Below are positions 9,158 to 17,019 of a stretch of 64,000 nt of DNA, in pieces. How positions within the stretch are numbered: position 1 is the first letter of the stretch; each line of letters opens with the position of its first letter. Origin of the DNA: an uncultured Alphaproteobacteria bacterium (lineage in GTDB: Bacteria; Pseudomonadota; Alphaproteobacteria; Caulobacterales; Caulobacteraceae). The stretch is from contig CAIVVM010000048.1 in NCBI GenBank assembly GCA_903909375.1, forward strand, positions 62,001-126,000, in the 5' to 3' direction. The notes beneath the pieces were generated by a model that was given only the letters and a program-made list of their open reading frames with translations, did not search any database and was not told the origin of the DNA. The position numbers and the translations under genes were made by a program.

Positions 9158-9931
9158 ATGAACGGTCATGTTGCAGCGATCTTTCGCCACCCTATCAAGG
9201 GCTTTACACCCGAGGCCCTGAAGCAGATCGCCCTGGTCCCGAATGAGGGGCTCGCGATGGACCGGGTGTGGGCGGTTGAGAACGGGCCATCGGGCTACAA
9301 CCCGGAGGCGCCAAGCTTCACACCCAAGCAGAAGTTCACGGTGCTCGCGGCCCTCCCCCGCGTTGCAGCCGTCCGGACGCGTCTGGATGACACCACCGGC
9401 GCACTGACCGCACAGGCTCCTGGGGCGGAAACCTTTTCGGGCCGTCTGGCCGAAGCCAGTGAACGGGAAGCTTTTGCGATCTGGCTGACCCGCGTCCTTG
9501 GCGACGAGGCGCGCGGACCTCTGAAAGTGGTGGATGCGCGCGGAGCCTTCCGCTTCACCGACCATCCGAAGGGCCAGGTCTCCATCATCAACATGGCCAG
9601 CGTCCGCGATCTGTCGGCGAAGATGGGCGTGGAGCTGGATCCTTTGCGCTTCCGCGCCAACCTCTACGTAGAAGGCTGGCCCGCCTGGGTTGAGAACGAC
9701 TGGGAGGATCGCGACCTGATGCTGGGTTGGGCCCGGGCCCGGGTGTTCAAGCCGATCGTCCGCTGCGCCGCGACCCACGTCGACCCCACCACGGCGGTCG
9801 CCGATCTGGATGTCGTGAAGGCGCTATTCGACAGTTACGGTCACATGTTTTGCGGAATCTACGTCCACGTCACGGCGGCGGGAACTGTGGGTCTGGGCGA
9901 TGCCGTCACCGAACCCGAGGCCCGATCGTGA
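9158..9931 (+). CDS. MOSC domain protein with N-terminal beta-barrel
   Basis: 257 residues. The N-terminal part (HVAAIFRHPIKGFTPEAL) matches the MOSC N-terminal barrel, and the remainder contains the MOSC core with FRANLYVEG and the conserved cysteine in IVRCAATHVDP that can bind sulfur or molybdopterin. MOSC proteins transfer sulfur or serve molybdenum enzymes such as mARC-type reductases; no redox domain is fused here. The window also holds a molybdenum hydroxylase operon (41.2-44.9 kb), though not adjacent. Its stop overlaps the prmC start by four bases (GTGA), so translation is probably coupled. Confidence 0.85.
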   Translation: MNGHVAAIFRHPIKGFTPEALKQIALVPNEGLAMDRVWAVENGPSGYNPEAPSFTPKQKFTVLAALPRVAAVRTRLDDTTGALTAQAPGAETFSGRLAEASEREAFAIWLTRVLGDEARGPLKVVDARGAFRFTDHPKGQVSIINMASVRDLSAKMGVELDPLRFRANLYVEGWPAWVENDWEDRDLMLGWARARVFKPIVRCAATHVDPTTAVADLDVVKALFDSYGHMFCGIYVHVTAAGTVGLGDAVTEPEARS

Positions 9932-10797
9932 GCCTGACGCTGGTCAAGGCGTGGGGCCAGGCCAAGGCACGGCTTCAGGCCGCCGGCCTGAATGGACCCG
10001 TCATCGACGCCCGGCTTCTGGTCGAGGCCGCCGCCGACGCCACCCGGGTCGATATTGTCACCGATCCCCATCGCCTGCTGACCCCGGAGCAGGAAGCAAC
10101 ACTGGATAGTTATCTCTCTCGCCGGGAACACCGCGAACCGGTCAGCCATATTCTGGGCCGCAAGGGCTTCTGGAAGATCATGCTCAACGTCACTTCCGAC
10201 GTACTGACGCCAAGGCCCGATACCGAAACCGTCGTCGAGTTTTCGCTGCGCGAGTTTCCGGAACATGCCGCATGGTCAATACTCGACCTGGGGATCGGAT
10301 CCGGCGCGATCTTGCTTGCGCTGCTGGCAGAGCGTCCGGCCGCTCGCGGGTTGGGTATCGACATCTCCGAGGACGCCCTGGCTGTCGCCCGCGACAACGC
10401 TGCCGCCCTTGGCCTGGCAGGCCGCATCGCCCTCCTGCGCAGCGACTGGACGGCGGGTCTCGGTGAGAACCTGTTCGATCTGGTGGTGTCCAATCCGCCC
10501 TACATCGCCAATCACGTCATCGAAACCCTGGAGCCGGAGGTACGCGATCACGAGCCCCGGATCGCCCTTGAAGGCGGCCCTGACGGGCTCGATCACTACC
10601 GGGTGCTGGCGCCGGAGATCCTGCGTGTGCTCAAACCTGGCGGTCGCTTCGCGGTCGAGATCGGCTACGACCAGAAGGCCGAGGTCGAAGCGTTGTTCAG
10701 GGCTGCAGGCGCTGAAGGCGTCCAGACCATCCGTGATCTGTCGGACCGGGACCGGGTGGTGGCCGGAATGAAAAAGGCCTTGGAAACAGCCGCCTGA
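9928..10797 (+). CDS. prmC: release factor glutamine methyltransferase
   Basis: 289 residues from a GTG start that overlaps the MOSC stop. It methylates the glutamine of the GGQ motif in RF1 and RF2 using S-adenosylmethionine. The N-terminal helical substrate domain (about 1-90) is followed by a class I methyltransferase fold with ILDLGIGSGAILLALL (SAM loop), GIDISEDALAVA and the catalytic NPPY in VSNPPYIANHV. The family C-terminal KPGGRFAVEIGYDQ is present. It lies 1.3 kb downstream of prfA; direct prfA-prmC linkage is the usual arrangement and is here interrupted by a small secreted protein gene and a MOSC gene. Confidence 0.96.
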   Translation: MSLTLVKAWGQAKARLQAAGLNGPVIDARLLVEAAADATRVDIVTDPHRLLTPEQEATLDSYLSRREHREPVSHILGRKGFWKIMLNVTSDVLTPRPDTETVVEFSLREFPEHAAWSILDLGIGSGAILLALLAERPAARGLGIDISEDALAVARDNAAALGLAGRIALLRSDWTAGLGENLFDLVVSNPPYIANHVIETLEPEVRDHEPRIALEGGPDGLDHYRVLAPEILRVLKPGGRFAVEIGYDQKAEVEALFRAAGAEGVQTIRDLSDRDRVVAGMKKALETAA

Positions 10798-10858
10798 CTC
10801 GCTACACGTCTCGTTGTCTCCACCCCAATTCTTCGGTGTTGCTGGTAGAAGCGTCCCC

Positions 10859-10918
10859 ATGAAGGACGCCCGCCCGACCCGACAGGCGCGACGCTTCCTC
10901 AAAAAGGCCTCTCGCTGA
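10859..10918 (+). other. possible 19-codon leader ORF before the DUF4167 gene
   Basis: ATG to TGA encodes a very basic peptide MKDARPTRQARRFLKKASR in the same reading frame as the DUF4167 gene, 127 bases ahead of its ATG. No convincing ribosome binding site precedes it. The prmC-DUF4167 gap (10798-11044) otherwise holds no gene. The frame between the TGA and the DUF4167 ATG stays open, so this could be leader RNA or decayed coding sequence. It is reported only as a candidate. Confidence 0.25.
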
Positions 10919-11044
10919 CGAGCTCCAGGGCGGAAGACGGGGAACACAAACGTCTTCAACAATCTGATCGGGCAAGACGCTCGCCAAGCTGAAGGCAAGG
11001 CCGCCGAACTGGCGCTCAGGAAAGAGCCTAACGGTTTTCAAAAT

Positions 11045-12067
11045 ATGAGAGATTTCAAGGGTATGAAGCGCCAGCGTGGGCGCAATCGGGGCGGCGGCGG
11101 CGGCGGGGGCAATATGAAGCCCACGCAGAACGCCAACCGGGCCTTTGATTCCAACGGCCCCGAGGGCGTGAAGGTGCGGGGAAACCCGCAGCACGTCTTC
11201 GAAAAATACCAGCAGCTGGCGCGAGACGCCAACGCCGCCGGCGACCGGGTCCTGGGGGAAAACTACCTCCAGCACGCCGAACACTATTTCCGCCTCCTGC
11301 GCGCAATCCAGCCGAACCGGCCGGCGAGTGAAATTCTCGGGCGCGACCACTTCTCGTCCGGCTACGACATCGATTTCGAAGACGAGACCGGTCAGGCCCA
11401 GGCGCTGGCCGCTGATGAGGCCGCCACCGCCGCAGGCGAACCTGCTGAAGACAGCGAGGTCCGCGATCAGGCCCGCCCTCGTGACCGCAGCGAGTGGCAA
11501 CCGCGTGAGGATCGCCCAAGGGATGAACGCCCGCGGGAGGACCGCAACCGCGACGATCGTCCCCGCGACGACCGTCCGCGTGACGACCGTCCGCGCAACG
11601 ACGGGACCGGTAACCGTGAGCGCTTCAGCCGCGACAACAACCGCGACCGGGATCGCAACCGCAATCGTGATGATCGCCCGCGTGATGACCGCCCCCGTGA
11701 GGATCGTCCCCGAGATGATCGTCCGCGCGATGACAGACCCCGCGCCGAGGGCGACGAGGTGCGTCGCGAGGAGCCGCGCCGCGAACGCTATGACCGCCAG
11801 GATCGCGGCGACCGACCGGAACGTGTAGAGCGCGAGCCGGCTCCCGTTGTTACGGTACAGGCCGTGGAAGCGCCGGAGCCGCGCGGCGCCATGCTGCGGG
11901 ATTCCGACGGCGGGGCCAGCCATGCGCCAGCCTTCCTGCAGGCTCGGCCAGCGCCGGCGCCCAGCATCGAGGCGGATGTCGAAAAACCCGTGCGCGTTCG
12001 TCGGCGCAAGCCCAAGACCTTCGAGGGCGGCGAGAGCCCCGGCGCGTCTGAGACCGAAGACGCCTGA
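11045..12067 (+). CDS. DUF4167 protein with long Arg/Asp-rich disordered tail
   Basis: 340 residues. The N-terminal 100 residues hold the DUF4167 domain: KRQRGRNRG followed by a poly-glycine run, then NANRAFDSNGPEGVKVRGNPQHV and a helical part ending in HYFRLLRAIQP. The remainder is low complexity, dominated by tandem RPRDD/RPRED units (about 11461-11835) of alternating charge, and ends in a Lys/Arg-rich patch RVRRRKPK. The composition suggests an RNA- or ribosome-associated, intrinsically disordered protein, but its function is not established to my knowledge. Location after prmC is conserved in alphaproteobacteria. The ATG at 11045 follows a weak AGGAAAGAG. Confidence 0.85.
   Translation: MRDFKGMKRQRGRNRGGGGGGGNMKPTQNANRAFDSNGPEGVKVRGNPQHVFEKYQQLARDANAAGDRVLGENYLQHAEHYFRLLRAIQPNRPASEILGRDHFSSGYDIDFEDETGQAQALAADEAATAAGEPAEDSEVRDQARPRDRSEWQPREDRPRDERPREDRNRDDRPRDDRPRDDRPRNDGTGNRERFSRDNNRDRDRNRNRDDRPRDDRPREDRPRDDRPRDDRPRAEGDEVRREEPRRERYDRQDRGDRPERVEREPAPVVTVQAVEAPEPRGAMLRDSDGGASHAPAFLQARPAPAPSIEADVEKPVRVRRRKPKTFEGGESPGASETEDA
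11461..11835 (+). repeat. Arg/Asp codon repeat tract within the DUF4167 gene
   Basis: Imperfect tandem units of about 12 bases (CGTCCGCGTGAC-like) encode repeated D-R-P-R-D/E-D. Two clusters are seen, at about 11500-11600 and 11670-11750, separated by an NRDRDRNRNR stretch. Such tracts vary in length between strains by slippage. Confidence 0.7.
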
Positions 12068-12122
12068 GCCCGGATGGCGCGAGGTATCCGGGTTGCGGAT
12101 GACGGCTGAACTGAGTTAGCTG

Positions 12123-12620
12123 ATGTTCATGACGGACGCCTGCGACCATCACGGCCAGCACGTGCATCACGGGCTCAAGGAGTTAGCGCTCAGCCATGCT
12201 CTCGACGCCGCCGGCGACCGCTGTGTGGCGGCGCAGGAGCGCTTCACGCCACCACGCCGGCGCGCCCTCGAATTGCTGCTGCAGGCTGACGCTCCGCTCA
12301 AGGCGTATGACCTGATCGCCGCGTTCGGCGCTGGGGGCCAGGCGGCAAAGCCGCCTACGGTCTATCGCGCACTTGAGTTCCTGGAACGACTGGGGTTCGT
12401 TCATCGAATCGAGAGCCTGAATGCGTATGTGCCCTGCCGCCTGGAGGGCGGGCACGCGGCCGCCTTCCTGATCTGCGACTGCTGCGGCGAGGCCGAGGAA
12501 TTCGCCCCCGACTTCGCTGCCCAGCTTTCGGCCGCCGAAGCCGCTGGCTATGCGGTGCGGCGGGTAACGCTGGAAGCCAGAGGCCTTTGCGCCGCCTGCC
12601 AACAGAGTGTGACAGCCTGA
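12123..12620 (+). CDS. zur: Fur family regulator, probably zinc uptake regulator Zur
   Basis: 165 residues. The N-terminal winged helix (about 35-100: RFTPPRRRALELLLQ, PPTVYRALEFLERLGFVHRIESLNAYV) is followed by the dimerisation domain with two CxxC pairs, C118/C121 and C156/C159, which bind structural zinc. The His-rich start (CDHHGQHVHH), the short length and the LxAYVPC sequence fit Zur rather than Fur or Irr. Zur represses zinc importers when zinc is sufficient. No zinc transporter gene is next to it; the following gene is convergent. A second ATG at 12129 is an equally possible start. Confidence 0.85.
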   Translation: MFMTDACDHHGQHVHHGLKELALSHALDAAGDRCVAAQERFTPPRRRALELLLQADAPLKAYDLIAAFGAGGQAAKPPTVYRALEFLERLGFVHRIESLNAYVPCRLEGGHAAAFLICDCCGEAEEFAPDFAAQLSAAEAAGYAVRRVTLEARGLCAACQQSVTA

Positions 12621-12642
12621 AACGGACGGGCTCCAGGGCTGA

Positions 12643-13449
12643 CTACCAGAAGATGTTGCGAACCACCTGCACGACGCGACCGGTGTACTCATCCACGAGC
12701 AGGGCGTCGTAGCCTACCCGAACCCACTCATAGCCGGGCGGCGGCCAGGGCAGATCGTACCGCCAGGGGTCCGAAAGCCAGGAGCCGGACCCGTACCAGT
12801 TCCGCGGCAGGAAATCACCGAAGGACCAGTTGTAAGCGTAGTAGCCACTTGGCGGCCGCCAGGCGTAGCGATAGCGATAGGGGCTGAAGTAGACCGACGG
12901 ATACCGTCCTCGCTCCCAGCGCTGGCCGCGGTCGTAGCGATCACCGCGGTGGCGGCCATTGTCGCCTCGATCCCAGCTTCGGCGGTCATCGCCGCGACCG
13001 CTATGGTCGCCGCGATCGGATCCGCGTCCGCGCCTGTCATCCTCGCGCGACTCGTCCCTGCGATCGTTGCCCAGCGTCCAGGGGCCGGGACGTCCCACCG
13101 AGTCGCCGTAGGCACTTCCACCTCGCCGCCCGCCGTCACCACGCCCACGGACCTGCGGCGCAGCTGGCGCCTGAGCGGGTTCCCCGGCCGTTGGCGGCGT
13201 GGGGGCTTCTCGCGCGCCACGGCCACGCCAATCGGATGAGGGGTTGTCGCTGCCCGATCTGTCGGGACCGGAACGATCCCCACGCGCCGGCATATCCTGG
13301 TGGTGCTCCCGCTCAGGGCGCTCAAAGCTGCGCTCTGCGCGCGGGGGATCCGCACGTTCGGGGCGGTCCGGCTCATCGCGCTGTTGAGCCAGCGCAGGCG
13401 AGGCCTGGGCCAGCAGCACGATCGCCAGAGCGGTCATCGCCGTCTTCAT
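12643..13449 (-). CDS. secreted RcnB-family protein with Arg/Asp/Gly-rich middle
   Basis: 268 residues from the second ATG, which is preceded by GGA at good spacing and starts the signal peptide (MKTAMTALAIVLLAQASPALA). The mature protein has a long disordered stretch of Arg, Asp, Gly and Pro (about residues 25-170), then an aromatic region with YFSPYRYRYAWRPPSGYY. The C-terminal RcnB domain shows PPPGYEWVRVGYDALLVD and TGRVVQVV. RcnB in Escherichia coli is a periplasmic protein that affects nickel and cobalt homeostasis; the role of these long alphaproteobacterial forms is not known. The gene diverges from the DUF924 gene. Confidence 0.78.
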   Translation of the reverse strand: MKTAMTALAIVLLAQASPALAQQRDEPDRPERADPPRAERSFERPEREHHQDMPARGDRSGPDRSGSDNPSSDWRGRGAREAPTPPTAGEPAQAPAAPQVRGRGDGGRRGGSAYGDSVGRPGPWTLGNDRRDESREDDRRGRGSDRGDHSGRGDDRRSWDRGDNGRHRGDRYDRGQRWERGRYPSVYFSPYRYRYAWRPPSGYYAYNWSFGDFLPRNWYGSGSWLSDPWRYDLPWPPPGYEWVRVGYDALLVDEYTGRVVQVVRNIFW

Positions 13450-13589
13450 GTCATTCCACATCCAACTTGGACCGCAACCTGCGAGCCGGTTGTCCCCTTG
13501 CCCACAGGATGCGCACGGTCCAGGTGAACCCTGCTTGAACGAACCCGCCCTTCGGTTCTAGTCAGGAGCGACAAACCAAGGAGCCGGTC

Positions 13590-14132
13590 TTGGCCGCAAC
13601 ACCCAATGACGTGCTGGGATTCTGGCGCAATGCCGGGCCCCAGAAGTGGTTCATCAAGAACGAACGCTTCGACGACGCCATCCGGCTGAAGTTCGAGCCG
13701 GTGCATTATCGCGCGGCCTGCGGCGAGTACGACAGCTGGATGCTGACGCCGGAGGGATCACTGGCCCTGCTCATCCTGCTCGACCAGTTCCCCCGCAACC
13801 TCTATCGCGGCTCGGCCCACAGTTACGCCACCGATCCCAAGGCGCTGGCCATCGCGCGGTCGGCCACTGACCGGGGATGGCACAAGGTTGTGGAGGAGGC
13901 GATGCGCCAGTTCTTCATCCTGCCCTTCGAACATTCCGAAACCCTCGCCGACCAGGAACGCGGTGTCCGGCTGGCCGAGGAACTGGCCGACGCCGAACTC
14001 GTGAAGTGGGCGAAGATCCACCGCGACGTCATCGCCCGCTTCGGCCGTTTTCCCCATCGCAATCCTTGCCTCGGGCGAACCAATACGGCGGAGGAGCAAG
14101 TGTTCCTCGAGGGCGGCGGCTTTTCAGGATAA
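13590..14132 (+). CDS. DUF924 family protein
   Basis: 180 residues from a TTG with AAGGAG nine bases upstream. The sequence is all-helical and matches DUF924: VLGFWRNAGPQKWFIKNERFDDAIR, then LALLILLDQFPRNLYRGSAHSYATD, FILPFEHSE, and a C-terminal FGRFPHRNPCLGR. The family is distantly related to tetratricopeptide-like folds and is widespread in proteobacteria without an assigned reaction. It stands alone between the divergent RcnB-like gene and thyA, 95 bases upstream of the latter. Confidence 0.88.
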   Translation: MAATPNDVLGFWRNAGPQKWFIKNERFDDAIRLKFEPVHYRAACGEYDSWMLTPEGSLALLILLDQFPRNLYRGSAHSYATDPKALAIARSATDRGWHKVVEEAMRQFFILPFEHSETLADQERGVRLAEELADAELVKWAKIHRDVIARFGRFPHRNPCLGRTNTAEEQVFLEGGGFSG

Positions 14133-14227
14133 GCCTCTGACCTCTGTGGGTATCCCGGAAGCGGCTGTGGATGCGAGGCCTTCGGGCCATTCCGCCTGAA
14201 CCCGAATCGGCGCTGAAGTGATTCGGC

Positions 14228-15073
14228 ATGAACGCGCCCGTCACCCCTGCCAGCCTGGGTTTTGCCCCTGCCGATCACCCCGAGCGGCAGTACCTCGACC
14301 TGTTGGGTGATATCCTCGCCAATGGCGTTCAGCGCGGCGACCGCACGGGCACCGGCACCTTGGGCGTCTTTGGCCGCCAGATGCGGTTTGACCTGGCCAG
14401 GGGCTTCCCACTCCTCACCACCAAGAAACTGCATCGCAAGTCGATCATCCTCGAACTGCTTTGGTTCCTGCGCGGCGACACCAATGTGCGTTGGCTGCAG
14501 GAACGCGGCGTGTCCATCTGGAATGAATGGGCAGACGCAGAGGGCGAACTCGGCCCTGTCTACGGCAAGCAGTGGCGCTCATGGGCGGCGCCCGACGGTC
14601 GGGTCATCGACCAGATCGCTGCGGTCGTTCAGAGCCTGAGGAGTAACCCCAACAGCCGCCGCCATATAGTCTCGGCCTGGAACCCCGCCGATGTGGACGA
14701 CATGGCCCTTCCGCCCTGCCACTGCCTGTTCCAGTTCTTCGTGGCCGACGGGAAACTCAGCTGCCAGCTCTATCAGCGCTCGGCCGACGTCTTTCTGGGG
14801 GTGCCGTTCAACATTGCCAGCTACGCCCTGCTGACGCTGATGATGGCGAAGGTGACCGGCTACGAGCCTGGCGAGTTCGTCCATACCCTGGGCGACGCGC
14901 ACCTCTATCTGAACCATCTGGATCAGGCGAAACTGCAGCTCAGCCGCGAGCCGATGCCGCTTCCGACCCTGCATGTGGCCGACAAGGACGACCTGCTGGC
15001 CTTTGACTACGAAGACTTCCGGCTGGAGGGCTACGCGGCCCACCCGTCCATCGCCGCGCCGATTGCGGTCTAG
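14228..15073 (+). CDS. thyA: thymidylate synthase
   Basis: 281 residues. It makes dTMP from dUMP with methylene-tetrahydrofolate. Visible elements are the phosphate-binding [13 protein letters not shown], the folate-site [12 protein letters not shown], catalytic Cys164 in [11 protein letters not shown], the [21 protein letters not shown] motif and the dUMP-contacting [12 protein letters not shown]. It is the first gene of a nucleotide operon: the next gene starts at the last base of its stop codon and folA follows. Confidence 0.98.
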   Translation: MNAPVTPASLGFAPADHPERQYLDLLGDILANGVQRGDRTGTGTLGVFGRQMRFDLARGFPLLTTKKLHRKSIILELLWFLRGDTNVRWLQERGVSIWNEWADAEGELGPVYGKQWRSWAAPDGRVIDQIAAVVQSLRSNPNSRRHIVSAWNPADVDDMALPPCHCLFQFFVADGKLSCQLYQRSADVFLGVPFNIASYALLTLMMAKVTGYEPGEFVHTLGDAHLYLNHLDQAKLQLSREPMPLPTLHVADKDDLLAFDYEDFRLEGYAAHPSIAAPIAV

Positions 15074-15387
15074 TGGCGACGCCGCGCCTGACCCTGACCG
15101 GCGTGTCAGACGCCGCCGAACAGATCTCCGACATCTATGCCGGCAAGTACGACATCAACCGCGATGACGACTGGTTCCTGCTCAAGCTGCAGGAGGAGCT
15201 GGGCGAACTCTCGCAGGCGCATCTACGGCTCTCCGGTCGTGGACGCGGGACCGCCACGGAGCAGGACCGGGGCGATGAAGCTGCCGACGTCCTGTGCATG
15301 CTGCTGCTCTATTGCCGCCGCTTCGGTATCGACCCGGAGGAGGCTGTGCGTCGCAAGTGGCTGTCCTGGCTGGAGCCGACGGCCTAA
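15073..15387 (+). CDS. MazG-like all-alpha NTP pyrophosphohydrolase
   Basis: 104 residues from a GTG that overlaps the thyA stop by one base (TAGTG). Predicted helices carry the metal-binding pattern of MazG/dUTPase-like enzymes: LLKLQEELGELSQAH (ExxE) and, in the next helix, RGDEAADVLCMLLLYCRR (ExxD). Such enzymes hydrolyse (d)NTPs to the monophosphate and pyrophosphate. Between thyA and folA it could supply dUMP from dUTP or clear damaged nucleotides; that function is inferred from position only. Translation is almost certainly coupled to thyA. Confidence 0.82.
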   Translation: MATPRLTLTGVSDAAEQISDIYAGKYDINRDDDWFLLKLQEELGELSQAHLRLSGRGRGTATEQDRGDEAADVLCMLLLYCRRFGIDPEEAVRRKWLSWLEPTA

Positions 15388-15396
15388 GACGGTTCC

Positions 15397-15915
15397 ATGT
15401 CACCTGCCCTCCTCTCCGCCGGCCCCATCGCCCGCGCCCGCAATGGCGTCATCGGCAGGGGCGGCAAGCTGCCCTGGCGGCTGAAGTCCGACATGGCGAT
15501 CTTCCGGGCCACCACCATGGGCAAGCCGGTAATCATGGGCCGCAAGACCTGGACCAGCCTGCCCAGGAAGCCCCTGATCGGGCGAACGAACATCGTGCTC
15601 AGCCGCGACGGGTCGTTCGAGCCGGTAGGCGCGGTTGTGTGTGAGGATTTCTCGGATGCGCTGTCCATCGCCCGCGAGCAGGCCGAGGAAGACGGCGTCA
15701 GCGAGGTCTGTGTCATTGGCGGCGCCTCGATCTTCGAGATCGCCCTGACCAAGGCCCGACGACTGTACCTCACCGAGGTCGACGCCGACGTCGAAGGCGA
15801 CGTCGTGCTCTCCCCCATCGACGAGAGTCGCTGGACCGAGGTTCGCTCCCAGCGCTACGAGGCCGGCGCGGACGATGAGTACGCGTTCACCTTCCGGGTG
15901 CTGGAACGCCGCTGA
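15397..15915 (+). CDS. folA: dihydrofolate reductase
   Basis: 172 residues. It reduces dihydrofolate, the by-product of thymidylate synthase, to tetrahydrofolate. The substrate loop is seen as NGVIGRGGKLPWRLKSDMAIFR, with the catalytic acid in the SDMAIF helix. PVIMGRKTWTSLPRKPLIGRTNIVLSR carries the NADPH-binding arginines, and VCVIGGASIFEIAL is the GG motif. It follows the MazG-like gene by 9 bases, giving a thyA-mazG-like-folA operon that closes the folate cycle. Confidence 0.97.
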   Translation: MSPALLSAGPIARARNGVIGRGGKLPWRLKSDMAIFRATTMGKPVIMGRKTWTSLPRKPLIGRTNIVLSRDGSFEPVGAVVCEDFSDALSIAREQAEEDGVSEVCVIGGASIFEIALTKARRLYLTEVDADVEGDVVLSPIDESRWTEVRSQRYEAGADDEYAFTFRVLERR

Positions 15916-15960
15916 TCTGGCGCTAAGGTCGCCCTCAACAACAATTCGGAGGAGCACCCC

Positions 15961-16872
15961 ATGGATTTCGAACTGGTCTGCGAAGGTCTGGAGTTTCCTG
16001 AAGGACCGATCGCCATGAGCGACGGCTCGGTGATCCTCACCGAGATCAAGGGCCAACGGTTGACCCGGGTGAAGCCTGACGGGTCAAAGGAGCTGGTTGT
16101 CGAGACCGGCGGCGGCCCCAATGGCGCAGCCATCGGCCCGGACGGCGCCATCTACATCACCAACAACGGCGGCGCATTCCAGTGGCTGGACAATGCCGGC
16201 ATGACGATTCCGGGGCCCACCCCGCCGTCGCACACCGGCGGTTCGATCCAGCGCTATGACCTGACGACCGGCGCTCTGACCACCGTCTATGACAGCTGCG
16301 ACGGTCGCCGCCTGATCGGGCCGAACGATCTGGTGTTCGACAAGGCCGGCGGCATGTGGTTCTCCGACCACGGTTGCTCGACGCCCGAGGGCCGCAAGTT
16401 CGGGGGCATCTACTACGCCAGGGTCGATGGCAGCCACATCAGCCGTCAGCGCGACCACATCATCAGCCCGAACGGCATCGGCCTCTCACCGGACGAGAAG
16501 ACCGTCTATCTCGCCGACACACAACTGGGGCGCCTCTGGTCGTTCGATGTCGCGGCGCCGGGGGAGCTCGCGCCCGCCGCCGGGTTCGCAACCGGGAATG
16601 TCGTCTGCAACCTGCCGGGTTACCAGCTGCTGGACAGCCTGGCGGTAGAGGCTGGCGGCAAGGTCTGCGTGGCCACCATCATCAACGGCGGCATTACGGC
16701 CTTTGACCCGTCCGGCACGACCGAGCACTACGCTTTCCCGGACCTGATCGTCACCAACATCTGCTTCGGCGGGCCGGACATGATGACAGCCTGGATCACC
16801 GCCTCGGCGACCGGGAAGCTGTTCAAGGCGAGGTGGCCAAGGCCGGGTCTGAAGCTGAACTTCAACGGGTAA
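15961..16872 (+). CDS. SMP-30/gluconolactonase family hydrolase
   Basis: 303 residues with a strong GGAGGAG ribosome binding site. It is a six-bladed propeller with the family opening CEGLEFPEGPIAMSDGSVILTEI, where the EGP glutamate is a metal ligand. Other visible parts are NGAAIGPDGAIYITNNGG, LIGPNDLVFDKAGGMWFSDHG, SPNGIGLSPDEKTVYLADT and DSLAVEAGGKVCVATI. These carry the Asn and Asp residues that bind Ca or Zn in lactonases. It probably opens sugar or other lactones in the cytoplasm; no signal peptide is present. It lies 45 bases after folA but its own start signals suggest a separate unit. Confidence 0.9.
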   Translation: MDFELVCEGLEFPEGPIAMSDGSVILTEIKGQRLTRVKPDGSKELVVETGGGPNGAAIGPDGAIYITNNGGAFQWLDNAGMTIPGPTPPSHTGGSIQRYDLTTGALTTVYDSCDGRRLIGPNDLVFDKAGGMWFSDHGCSTPEGRKFGGIYYARVDGSHISRQRDHIISPNGIGLSPDEKTVYLADTQLGRLWSFDVAAPGELAPAAGFATGNVVCNLPGYQLLDSLAVEAGGKVCVATIINGGITAFDPSGTTEHYAFPDLIVTNICFGGPDMMTAWITASATGKLFKARWPRPGLKLNFNG

Positions 16873-16931
16873 GCCACGGAAGGCGTTACGCATATGAACC
16901 CCGTCGCGGGATCGATTTTCCGAGAACTCTG

Positions 16932-16945
16932 AAAACATTTGTTGG
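16932..16945. promoter_or_regulatory. possible TetR-type operator upstream of the TonB receptor
   Basis: AAAACA-TT-TGTTGG, an imperfect match (two differences) to CAAACA-N2-TGTTTG, found in better form at 27279-27292 and 59232-59245. It lies 75 bases before the receptor ATG. This is the weakest member of the set. Confidence 0.3.
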
Positions 16946-17019
16946 ACAGGGGCGCTGTGCTTGATCACAACCCGCGTACAGGCGCGGCCAAGCGCCGGGG
17001 GACCCAGGGGAATTCAAAT

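Noticed and set aside
10916-10918. In-frame TGA before DUF4167 read as selenocysteine or read-through codon
   Set aside because: No stem-loop suited to a SECIS element was seen and DUF4167 proteins usually start at the downstream Met; simple leader sequence is more likely.
10802-11923. 373-codon minus-strand frame opposite the DUF4167 gene
   Set aside because: The Val/Ile/Ala repeats are the reverse reading of the Arg/Asp repeat tract; DUF4167 on the plus strand explains the region.
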